A stretch of 41,798 nt of DNA, taken from positions 1-41,798 of the forward strand of contig JBFOMB010000090.1 in NCBI GenBank assembly GCA_040830545.1. Direction: 5' to 3'. The DNA comes from HXMU1420-2 sp040830545. Lineage in GTDB: Bacteria > Pseudomonadota > Alphaproteobacteria > Rhodobacterales > Rhodobacteraceae. The notes below the pieces were generated by a model. The model saw only the letters and a program-made list of their open reading frames with translations. It had not been told where the DNA came from and ran no database searches. Each line of letters starts with the position of its first letter. Position 1 is the stretch's first letter. Made by a program: the position numbers and the translations under genes. Positions 25,216-32,388 of the stretch are shown here, in pieces.

Positions 25216-26103
25216 ATGAGCAAACCGAAGATTGGATTTATCGGGCTGGGCCTGATGGGCAGCGCCATGGTCGAACGGCTGCAGGCGCAAGGGTATAACG
25301 TGACCGTGCTGGGCAACGTCAACCGTTCAGGGATAGAGGCCGCGCTGGCCCGTGGCGCAAGTGAGGCGGCCAGCGCGCGTGAAGTGGCGGAAAGCGCCGA
25401 CATCGTGATGCTGTGCATGGGCACGTCGGATCATGTCGAAGGCCGCATGCGTGGACCGGACGGCGTGATTGCCGGGCTGCAGGCCGGCGCAACCGTGATT
25501 GATTTCGGCACCTCGCTCCCCGGCTCGACCCAAGAGTTGGGACAGGAGGTGGCTGCCGCTGGCGGTGTTATGCTGGACGCGCCGTTGGGTCGAACGCCGT
25601 CGCACGCCGTGGATGGCCTGCTCAACATTATGTGCGCAGGTGACAAGGACCGGTTTGATGCCGTAAAGCCCGTGCTGGATGACCTGGGTGAAAACGTCTT
25701 TCACCTCGGTCCCCTTGGCGCGGGGCACACGATCAAGCTGATCAACAACTTCTTCGCCATGACCACAGCCAACGCCATGTCCGAAGCCTTTGCCATGGCC
25801 GACAAGGCGGGCATTTCCCGGCAGGGCATCTATGACGTTATGTCCGCCGGGCCGCTGCATTCCGGGATGATGGATTTCGTGAAGGCCTACGCCGTCGACG
25901 GCAACCCCGAGATGCTGGCATTCAGCGTGCGCAATGCGGCCAAGGACGTGGGTTACTATGCGCATATGGCCGAAAGCCTGGGCGTGGACTCGATCATGTC
26001 ACAATGCGCGCGACGCGGCCTGACCATGGCACTGGAGGATGGGCGCGGTGACGATCTGGTGCCGCAGATGGTCGATTTCTACAGCGACCAGTTCAAGGGC
26101 TGA
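25216..26103 (+). CDS. 3-hydroxyisobutyrate dehydrogenase-family NAD(P) oxidoreductase
   Basis: This 295-residue beta-hydroxyacid dehydrogenase has the dinucleotide motif GFIGLGLMGS (7-16) and the catalytic GAGHTIKLINN segment (about 165-175), whose Lys is the conserved proton donor. The family includes tartronate semialdehyde reductase (GarR), 3-hydroxyisobutyrate dehydrogenase and L-threonate dehydrogenase. In this context a C3-C4 sugar-acid substrate is likely. I start it at the ATG at 25216; an in-frame TTG at 25183 overlaps the upstream gene and adds an unconserved leader. Ribosome site AGGACA is weak. Confidence 0.85.
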   Translation: MSKPKIGFIGLGLMGSAMVERLQAQGYNVTVLGNVNRSGIEAALARGASEAASAREVAESADIVMLCMGTSDHVEGRMRGPDGVIAGLQAGATVIDFGTSLPGSTQELGQEVAAAGGVMLDAPLGRTPSHAVDGLLNIMCAGDKDRFDAVKPVLDDLGENVFHLGPLGAGHTIKLINNFFAMTTANAMSEAFAMADKAGISRQGIYDVMSAGPLHSGMMDFVKAYAVDGNPEMLAFSVRNAAKDVGYYAHMAESLGVDSIMSQCARRGLTMALEDGRGDDLVPQMVDFYSDQFKG

Positions 26104-26111
26104 TCCACCCC

Positions 26112-27029
26112 ATGCCGCAGCCGGACATCGTTTGCCTGGGCGAAGCCATGATCGAGCTGTCGCTGACCGGTCAGCCCCCCGGCCCCGGGCAGGTCAGCTT
26201 TGCCGGGGATACGTTCAACACGGCTGTCTACTGCAAACGTGCCGCGCCCGAGCTGACCGTCAGTTTCGCGACCAAGGTCGGGCGTGACCTGTTTTCGGAT
26301 GCATTGCTGGCATTTATGGAAGAAGAGCGGCTGGACACGTCGCTGGTCTCTCGCTCCGACGACCGGACACCGGGGCTCTATGCGATTTCCACGGATGCCG
26401 CGGGCGAGCGCAGCTTCACCTATTGGCGGGACCAATCCGCCGCACGGCTGGTGTTGGAGCAGCCGGGGCTGGACCTGGGATCGCTGAACTGCGGATACTT
26501 CTTCTTCAGCGCCATTTCGTTGGCGATTCTGCCAGATACATACCGGACGGCATTGATGAACTGGCTGCCCGACTATCGTCGATCCGGCGGACAGGTTGTG
26601 TTCGACTCGAATTACCGCCCCGCGCTTTGGCCCGATGTGATGGCCGCACGAAAAGAGGTCGAAGCCTGCTGGCGGCTGACCGACGTTGCCCTGCCTAGCA
26701 AAGATGACGAAACAGCGCTGGCCGGTGACAATTCCGCCACCGAAACGCGGGAACGTCTACGCGGACTAGGGGTGACCCAGGGGGTCGTGAAACGTGGCCC
26801 GGAAGGGCCGCTGAGTTTTGATCCGTCAGTTGAGATGACCTTTTCAGCAGTGCCCAACGTCGTCGACACCACTGCCGCAGGCGACAGCTTCAATGGCGCT
26901 TACCTTGCCGCCCTGATGCAAGGGCGGGACCAACGCGCGGCCATGCAGGCCGGGCACGACCTGGCCAGCCGGGTGGTCGGACAGCGCGGTGCGATCATTC
27001 CCAAAGACGCGATGATGGAGGTGTCATGA
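26112..27029 (+). CDS. kdgK: PfkB-family sugar kinase, 2-keto-3-deoxygluconate kinase-like
   Basis: This 305-residue PfkB kinase carries the N-terminal signature around FAGDTFNTAVY (about 35-45) and the C-terminal DTTAAGDSFNGAYL motif with the catalytic Asp. GEAMIELS and the pattern around YWRDQSAAR resemble KdgK, which phosphorylates 2-keto-3-deoxygluconate to KDPG. That substrate is what the UxaA-type dehydratase upstream would make. A KDPG aldolase is not in the window. The gene starts 8 bp after the previous stop, with no clear ribosome site, which suggests translational coupling. Confidence 0.87.
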   Translation: MPQPDIVCLGEAMIELSLTGQPPGPGQVSFAGDTFNTAVYCKRAAPELTVSFATKVGRDLFSDALLAFMEEERLDTSLVSRSDDRTPGLYAISTDAAGERSFTYWRDQSAARLVLEQPGLDLGSLNCGYFFFSAISLAILPDTYRTALMNWLPDYRRSGGQVVFDSNYRPALWPDVMAARKEVEACWRLTDVALPSKDDETALAGDNSATETRERLRGLGVTQGVVKRGPEGPLSFDPSVEMTFSAVPNVVDTTAAGDSFNGAYLAALMQGRDQRAAMQAGHDLASRVVGQRGAIIPKDAMMEVS

Positions 27030-27083
27030 CCTCCTTTGCGCCCACGCCCCTTAAAAACTCCTGCTCCAATCCGGAGGCGTTGC

Positions 27084-28100
27084 ATGTCTGACCCCATACG
27101 GATCGGCGTGATTGGCATCGACCATCGGCATATTTACACCATGCTCTCCAATCTGCTGAACGAGGGCGCGGAATTGGCCGGGTGGCACACCAACGGCACG
27201 CCCGGAACGCTTGAGGGTTTCATCAAACGCTTCCCTGATGCCCCGAGAGTTGATGACCCGGCGACCCTGCTGAATGACGACCGGATTGACCTGATCCTGA
27301 CTGCGGCCATTCCCTGCGACCGGCCCGCTATTGCGATTGCCGCCATGCGCGCGGGCAAGGATGTGATGACGGACAAACCCGGTTGCCTCACGCTGGACCA
27401 GCTGTCTGACCTCCGCCGAACAGTGCTGGATACGGGCCGCATCTGGTCGGTCGATTTCTCCGAACGATTCGAGGTGCCCGCTGTCACCAAGGCGGCCGAG
27501 TTGGTGGCGGAAGGGGCCATTGGCACGGTTATTCAAACCTTGGGCCTTGGGCCGCATCGGCTCAACCGGGACACGCGACCGGACTGGTTCTGGGACCCGG
27601 CCCGAAATGGCGGGATATTGACCGACATCGGGTCACACCAGATCGACCAGTTTCTGTACCTCACTGGGTCCACTGAGGCATACATCACGCTCGCGACCAC
27701 CCAGAACATCGCGGCACCGCAAAATCCGGATTTCCGTGACTTTGGCCAGATCGCGCTGCAAAGCGGGGCGGCCACGGGTTACATTCGGCTGGATTGGTTC
27801 ACGCCCGACGCCCTGCCCACCTGGGGCGACGGGCGGCTGTTCATCCTTGGGACCGAAGGCACAATCGAACTGCGCAAATATGTGGATGTGGGCGGGGCGG
27901 AGGGCGGTGACCATCTGCTGCTGACCAACGGCAGCAGGTGCGAGCGGATTGATGCCTCAGGCGCTGGCCTCCCCTATTTCCGCCGCATCCTGAACGACAT
28001 CCGCGACCGGACCGAAACCGCCATGCCGCAGGCGCATGCCTTCGCGGTTATGGATCTGGCAATCCGGGCGCAAATGATGGCGGACGGGGAGCCATGCTGA
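27084..28100 (+). CDS. Gfo/Idh/MocA-family oxidoreductase (second copy)
   Basis: This 338-residue protein has the N-terminal motif IGVIGIDHRHIYTM, where the usual third glycine of the Rossmann loop is replaced (GIDHRH). A DKPGCLT segment stands where most members have EKP, and GSHQIDQFLYL supplies the expected histidine. The altered cofactor loop and DKP variant mark a distinct branch from the first Gfo/Idh gene. The ATG at 27084 follows CCGGAGG; an upstream in-frame TTG at 27036 is unlikely. Its stop overlaps the LysE-family start by 7 bp. Function beyond NAD(P)-dependent sugar-type oxidoreduction is unknown. Confidence 0.84.
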   Translation: MSDPIRIGVIGIDHRHIYTMLSNLLNEGAELAGWHTNGTPGTLEGFIKRFPDAPRVDDPATLLNDDRIDLILTAAIPCDRPAIAIAAMRAGKDVMTDKPGCLTLDQLSDLRRTVLDTGRIWSVDFSERFEVPAVTKAAELVAEGAIGTVIQTLGLGPHRLNRDTRPDWFWDPARNGGILTDIGSHQIDQFLYLTGSTEAYITLATTQNIAAPQNPDFRDFGQIALQSGAATGYIRLDWFTPDALPTWGDGRLFILGTEGTIELRKYVDVGGAEGGDHLLLTNGSRCERIDASGAGLPYFRRILNDIRDRTETAMPQAHAFAVMDLAIRAQMMADGEPC

Positions 28101-28702
28101 CCTTCGCCGCTGCGGTGTTCTTCCTGATCATCACGCCGGGGCCTGGCGTTTTGTCGACCGCCGGGGTTGGCTCCGCCTTTGGCGCAAAACCCGGCGTGCG
28201 CTATGTTTTTGGCCTGTTCCTGGGTACGAACCTGGTCGCGCTGGCCGTGGTCAGCGGCATTGCCGCTGTCGTGCTGGCCGATGCACGTATTCGGACCGTG
28301 CTGTTCCTGTGCTCGACGGCTTACCTGCTGTACCTCGCGCTGCGAATTGCATTGGCCGGGGCAAAGGTCGCGTTTATCGAGGCGCGCAATCCCCCCGGCG
28401 TTTTGAACGGGTTGATGCTGCAGTTCATCAACCCCAAGGCCTATGCGGTGAACACCGCGCTGTTTTCCGGCTTTTCCTTCCTGCCCGGCAACCTGCTGGC
28501 CGAAATCCTGCTAAAGTTTCTGATCACCAACGCCATCTGGATCCCGATCCATTTCCTGTGGCTGGGGCTGGGCATCAAACTGCGCCAACTGGACCTGCCT
28601 CCGCGCACGCATCGCGCCATCAACATCGCGATGAGCCTGTCCATGCTGGCCGTGGTCGCTCTGGCCGTTGTAACGTTCCTCGTTGGCCCGGCGGGTGGGT
28701 GA
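28094..28702 (+). CDS. LysE/RhtB-family exporter
   Basis: This 202-residue membrane protein begins with the LysE-family opening ITPGPGVLSTAGVGSAFG (about 11-28) and contains five to six hydrophobic helices, with FINPKAYAVNTALFSGF near the middle as in RhtB members. The family exports amino acids and related metabolites. As the last gene of the plus operon it may remove a toxic or excess intermediate, but no specific substrate can be named. Confidence 0.85.
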   Translation: MLTFAAAVFFLIITPGPGVLSTAGVGSAFGAKPGVRYVFGLFLGTNLVALAVVSGIAAVVLADARIRTVLFLCSTAYLLYLALRIALAGAKVAFIEARNPPGVLNGLMLQFINPKAYAVNTALFSGFSFLPGNLLAEILLKFLITNAIWIPIHFLWLGLGIKLRQLDLPPRTHRAINIAMSLSMLAVVALAVVTFLVGPAGG

Positions 28703-28797
28703 GACCCATTTCCACGAGCTTTTGCGAAACAAATTCCAATCTACGGCTGGAAACAGCGTGGTGCCCGGTGACGTCCTGTCAGGAGCGTTAAACTGAC
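28703..28797. other. Gap between convergent operons
   Basis: These 95 bp separate the LysE gene from the convergent DAO-family gene. A short TCCTG-T-CAGGA palindrome is present, but it cannot fold as a good hairpin and lacks a T-run. No clear intrinsic terminator is seen on either strand. Confidence 0.5.
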
Positions 28798-30105
28798 CTA
28801 TCCTAAAACTGAGAAGCTGGACTCTGCGTTTATCTCGCGTTTGCGGGAATAGAACCCCACGTCGATGCTGCGTCCAAGATAGGGCAACGTGAATTGCAGC
28901 GGCGTAGTGTCATGGTCATTCCCCGCCTCGCAATAGGCCACCAGTTCCGCCATCATCTTCCCGGCGATCGGCGCGTTCTTGTACTGGTTCCCCGACGTGC
29001 CGCAGGCCATGTAGAACCCCGGCAGCGCGGATTTGTCGTAGATTGGAATCCAGTCCGTCGAGGCGTCATACAGGTCTACAACCCCACGCGTTTTCGACGG
29101 AATACCCAGTGACGGCACCCGCTGCGCATAGCGCATGGCCTGCGTCGTCCACTGATCCGTGAAATCGCGATTGTAGGATTTGTCATCCTCGGCCCACTGA
29201 TGTGGATCACATTCCGGGTCTTCGGAGCCGATCAGGATGTGGTTGCCATGTTCCGGGCGGACATAACAGGCGATGTCGCTATCAGACACCACCGTGCCCA
29301 GTTCCTCGAAATTGAACCCTTCGGGGCTGGGCACATGAACAACCTCTTGCCGCAAGGGCCGCGTTTCGATGGTCATGTCTTCCAGAACGCCAGCCATGTC
29401 GTTGACAATGGCGGATCCCGGCCCCGCGACGTTGATCACTACGGGGGCGTGCAGTTCTGTCCCATCAGCAAGCTTTACGCCTGACACGCGACCACCCTCC
29501 TGCAGAACTTCAACCACTTCTGCACTGGTCCGAACCTCAGCCCCATGTTGGCGGGCCGCATCCATCAGGTTCTGCGCACTCAGCGCCGGGTCGGTGACAT
29601 AGCCGCCATTCGGCCAAAACACTGCGCCGCCCATTTTGCCGCCATTGGTCTGACCGAAGTCGGGATCATCCATCCGTTTGGCCGGTGCAAAACTGTCCAG
29701 TGAATAGATCGGCAACTTTTCGACCACCTGTTCCGGCGTCAGTTCCTCGAACGGGCAGTCCAGTTCTGCAGAATTCTTCATGTGCTTTTCCAAGTGACCG
29801 TTGGCTTCGGTCTTTATCACCATACAGCCAACTTCGCGGAACTGCGCGATCTCGGACCCTTCCGGCAGTCCCAGGTAATCAGCCCAGTCGCGCCAGTAGT
29901 GATAGCCCTCCCAGGCAAAGGCCGTGCCGTCAAAGGTGGAATAGTGCATCCGAATGATCGCACAGGAGCCGGCGGTGGAGCCATGGCCAACCTGTGCATT
30001 TCGGTCCAGCGACAGTGTTTTCCAGCCCTTCTTGGCCAATTCGAACGCCACGGCTGCCCCGATGACTCCGGTGCCGATGATGATCGCGTCTGCGGATTTG
30101 GTCAT
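28798..30105 (-). CDS. FAD-dependent DAO-family oxidoreductase (sarcosine oxidase beta-like)
   Basis: This 435-residue protein has an N-terminal FAD-binding GTGVIGAAVAFELAKKG segment (11-27), the STAGSCAIIR stretch typical of DAO-family amine oxidases and the C-terminal FYMACGTSGNQYKNAPIAGK segment that closes the FAD site. These enzymes oxidise secondary or tertiary amines such as sarcosine. The tail of about 40 residues after the FAD motif is unusual for the family. The start overlaps the TetR stop (ATGA), so regulator and enzyme are co-expressed. A role in demethylating an amine made by the MttB/DMGDH pair upstream is inference. Confidence 0.85.
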   Translation of the reverse strand: MTKSADAIIIGTGVIGAAVAFELAKKGWKTLSLDRNAQVGHGSTAGSCAIIRMHYSTFDGTAFAWEGYHYWRDWADYLGLPEGSEIAQFREVGCMVIKTEANGHLEKHMKNSAELDCPFEELTPEQVVEKLPIYSLDSFAPAKRMDDPDFGQTNGGKMGGAVFWPNGGYVTDPALSAQNLMDAARQHGAEVRTSAEVVEVLQEGGRVSGVKLADGTELHAPVVINVAGPGSAIVNDMAGVLEDMTIETRPLRQEVVHVPSPEGFNFEELGTVVSDSDIACYVRPEHGNHILIGSEDPECDPHQWAEDDKSYNRDFTDQWTTQAMRYAQRVPSLGIPSKTRGVVDLYDASTDWIPIYDKSALPGFYMACGTSGNQYKNAPIAGKMMAELVAYCEAGNDHDTTPLQFTLPYLGRSIDVGFYSRKREINAESSFSVLG

Positions 30106-30776
30106 GTCTCGTCTCCTCCTGCCCAGAAGCTCCGGGCGTAAGCGCTGAATTCTTCGATCTCCTCGGGCCGGGGATGCACGCCGGTGAAGACGTACAGGTA
30201 GTGCGGCACAAGGGTCAGGCGGAATTCGGTGGGTTCGTTGAGTTGGGCCATGTCATAGCCAAGCTGCATGTAATAAAGGACGCGCGCGCGGGTCTCAGCC
30301 TCGACCGGGTCATAGGCAAACCGTTTGAACATGGCGTTTAATGCGGCCACCCGGCGGGCGTCCGATTGGTCCAGAACACGGCGCACCTTGCCTGACCTGC
30401 GCGCCCAATCGCGCACAGCAAAATCCAGTGCGGTGTCAAACAGGTCAGTGTTCACCACGCAGCGCTGCACATTGCACACGGCGGCCGTGATCGTTTCGGT
30501 TTCAATCTCGGACTGTGCGACAAGGGCGGCGGTGTTGGTGTCCTGCCAATGCCTGAGAAGCGCATCCAACAGATCCTGACGGGATTTGAAGTACCAGTAG
30601 AACGAAGACCGCGACACGCCCATACGTTCCGCCAGGGCCAGAACCTTTACCCGCTCAACCCCGTCGCTGACCAGCACGTCCAACGCCACGTTGAGCCAGT
30701 CAGCCCTGGTGACCTTCACGTTGCCCGATAGCGGTTCAGCTTCGGGATCGTCGCGGTGCAACAGCGGCCCACTCAT
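30102..30776 (-). CDS. TetR-family transcriptional regulator
   Basis: This 224-residue regulator has an N-terminal helix-turn-helix around residues 40-65 (LAERMGVSRSSFYWYFKSRQDLL) and a variable helical ligand domain. The leader of about 20 residues before the DNA-binding domain is poorly conserved. It is co-directional with the MttB-like gene upstream (79-bp gap) and overlaps the DAO-family gene downstream. The palindrome at 30805-30822 just upstream of its start is a likely autoregulatory site. Confidence 0.88.
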   Translation of the reverse strand: MSGPLLHRDDPEAEPLSGNVKVTRADWLNVALDVLVSDGVERVKVLALAERMGVSRSSFYWYFKSRQDLLDALLRHWQDTNTAALVAQSEIETETITAAVCNVQRCVVNTDLFDTALDFAVRDWARRSGKVRRVLDQSDARRVAALNAMFKRFAYDPVEAETRARVLYYMQLGYDMAQLNEPTEFRLTLVPHYLYVFTGVHPRPEEIEEFSAYARSFWAGGDET

Positions 30777-30804
30777 GACACGCCCCGAGTCAACGACGTA
30801 GAGC

Positions 30805-30822
30805 CGCGACTTATAAATCGCG
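30805..30822 (-). promoter_or_regulatory. Candidate TetR operator overlapping a -10 element
   Basis: Perfect 5-bp arms CGCGA (30805-30809) and TCGCG (30818-30822) flank 8 bp. On the minus strand the spacer reads TTTATAAG, so a TTATAA -10-like hexamer lies inside the palindrome, about 35 bp upstream of the tetR start. Binding there would block polymerase. The -35 (GTCAAA, 17 nt upstream) is poor. Confidence 0.5.
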
Positions 30823-30855
30823 TAGGAAGCGCGTTTGACGTCCAGCCCATTGTCA

Positions 30856-32388
30856 TCAACTCACTGGCGGCGCGCCGCCCTCGGCAGTTCGTTTGGCGAT
30901 GAAGTCCTGCAGGGCCCCAACCTTGTCCGTGTCTTGCGCAGGGGCATTGTGCTCTGCCAGAATGCGTTTCCAGATCGCCGTCGCGCGGGTTTCGGTGTCC
31001 ACTTCGCCAGCTTCGGACCACGTCCCGAAATTGGACCAATCCCAGCTGACCGGCTCCCAAAACTCGGTCTGATACCGTTCCATCGTATGTTGCGCGCCAA
31101 AGAAATGCCCGCCCGGCTGCACCTCTTTCAACGCATCCAGCCCGATGGCCGCATCATCCGCCTCGGCTGCTGTGCACAGCTCGGCAAACGTGTTGACCAT
31201 GTCCATGTCGGTCACCAGCTTTTCGTACCCGATGGTCAACCCACCTTCGAGCCAGCCTGCCGCGTGGATCACAACGGTCGCCCCGGCCAGGACCGCGCCC
31301 CAACCACTGATCTCGGTCTCATGGGCCGCCTGAGCATCCGTCAGGTTTGCCGCCGACCCCGCCGCACAACGCCAGGGCAGGCCGATGAGCCGCGCCAATT
31401 GGCCTGCGCCCAGCGATGCCTTGACCTGTTCGGGCGTCCCAAATGCGGGCGCGCCGGTTTTCATGTCCACATTGGACGTGAACGTGCCATAGGTCACCGG
31501 TGCACCGGGGCGGGCCAGCTGCGTCAGCGTGATCGCCGCCATCGCCTCGGCATGGCTGAGCGTCAATGCGCCTGCAACCGTAATCGGCGCCATGGCCCCC
31601 ATCAGCGTGAACGGAGTGACAATGCAAGGCTGCCCGTGGCGCGAAAAGTCGATCAGTCCCTGCGCCATCGGAATGTCGATTTGGCGGGGCGAGTTCGTGT
31701 TGATGATCGTGTAGATATGCGGTTGGGCCAGAAAATCGTCGTCCGACAGGCCACGAAAATCGCGGATCATCTCGAACACATCCATCGCCTGCGGCGTGCC
31801 ACGCGCATAGGCAAACGGCACCTTATCCGACTGCAACAGCATGGTTTCCGTCATTGCGTAGTGGCGGATATTGATTGGCACATCCTGCGGTTCCACCAGC
31901 GGCGGCAACATATGCAACGCGTCGAAATGGTGGGTCAGCTGGATCAGTTCCTTGAAATCCTGATGGCTGCCAGGCCTGCGCCCGCGTTCGCGGTCTGTGG
32001 CATGGGGACACCCCGCGCCGGGCTGAAAAACAAGGCGGCCCAATTCAAACGTGATGTTTTTCTGCGCGTCCCCCGCATGCAGGGTGAAGGATTTGGGTGC
32101 GCTGGCCAGCGCGGCCTCTACAATGTCGCGCCCGATGAAGATCATGTCTTCACCCTCCAGCCGCGCCCCGGCTTTCAGAAACAGTTCACGTGCCTCGGGC
32201 AGCAGAACTTTGATGCCCAGGTTTTCCAGCACATGCAGGGCGGCATTGTGGATCGCGGCAATACGGTCGTCGGAAAAGGCCTTGGCCGGTTCGAACGGAT
32301 TGCGCAGGTCGCGGTAATCCACCTTGCGCGTCACCGGAGCGGCATCACCCCCGCGCCGCCTGCCACGCCGTTTTGGAGCGTCACTCAT
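30856..32388 (-). CDS. MttB-superfamily (trimethylamine methyltransferase-like) protein without pyrrolysine
   Basis: This 510-residue protein belongs to the MttB superfamily. Recognised parts include the N-terminal AIHNAALHVLENLGIKVL segment, the PGAGCPHATD motif, GPxx-type barrel strands and the C-terminal HTMERYQTEFW ending. No in-frame UAG occurs, so it is of the non-pyrrolysine type, like the glycine betaine methyltransferase MtgB. The N-terminus is basic (KRRGRRRGG). Known members pass a methyl group to a corrinoid protein, yet no corrinoid protein or activator is nearby. Its start overlaps the stop of the DMGDH-like gene by 4 bp, so the two are co-translated and probably act on the same quaternary amine. 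Two consecutive stop codons end the gene. Confidence 0.9.
   Translation of the reverse strand: MSDAPKRRGRRRGGDAAPVTRKVDYRDLRNPFEPAKAFSDDRIAAIHNAALHVLENLGIKVLLPEARELFLKAGARLEGEDMIFIGRDIVEAALASAPKSFTLHAGDAQKNITFELGRLVFQPGAGCPHATDRERGRRPGSHQDFKELIQLTHHFDALHMLPPLVEPQDVPINIRHYAMTETMLLQSDKVPFAYARGTPQAMDVFEMIRDFRGLSDDDFLAQPHIYTIINTNSPRQIDIPMAQGLIDFSRHGQPCIVTPFTLMGAMAPITVAGALTLSHAEAMAAITLTQLARPGAPVTYGTFTSNVDMKTGAPAFGTPEQVKASLGAGQLARLIGLPWRCAAGSAANLTDAQAAHETEISGWGAVLAGATVVIHAAGWLEGGLTIGYEKLVTDMDMVNTFAELCTAAEADDAAIGLDALKEVQPGGHFFGAQHTMERYQTEFWEPVSWDWSNFGTWSEAGEVDTETRATAIWKRILAEHNAPAQDTDKVGALQDFIAKRTAEGGAPPVS

Noticed and set aside
30856..32388. Pyrrolysine-containing trimethylamine methyltransferase
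   Set aside because: The reading frame has no internal UAG, so it is the non-pyrrolysine type.
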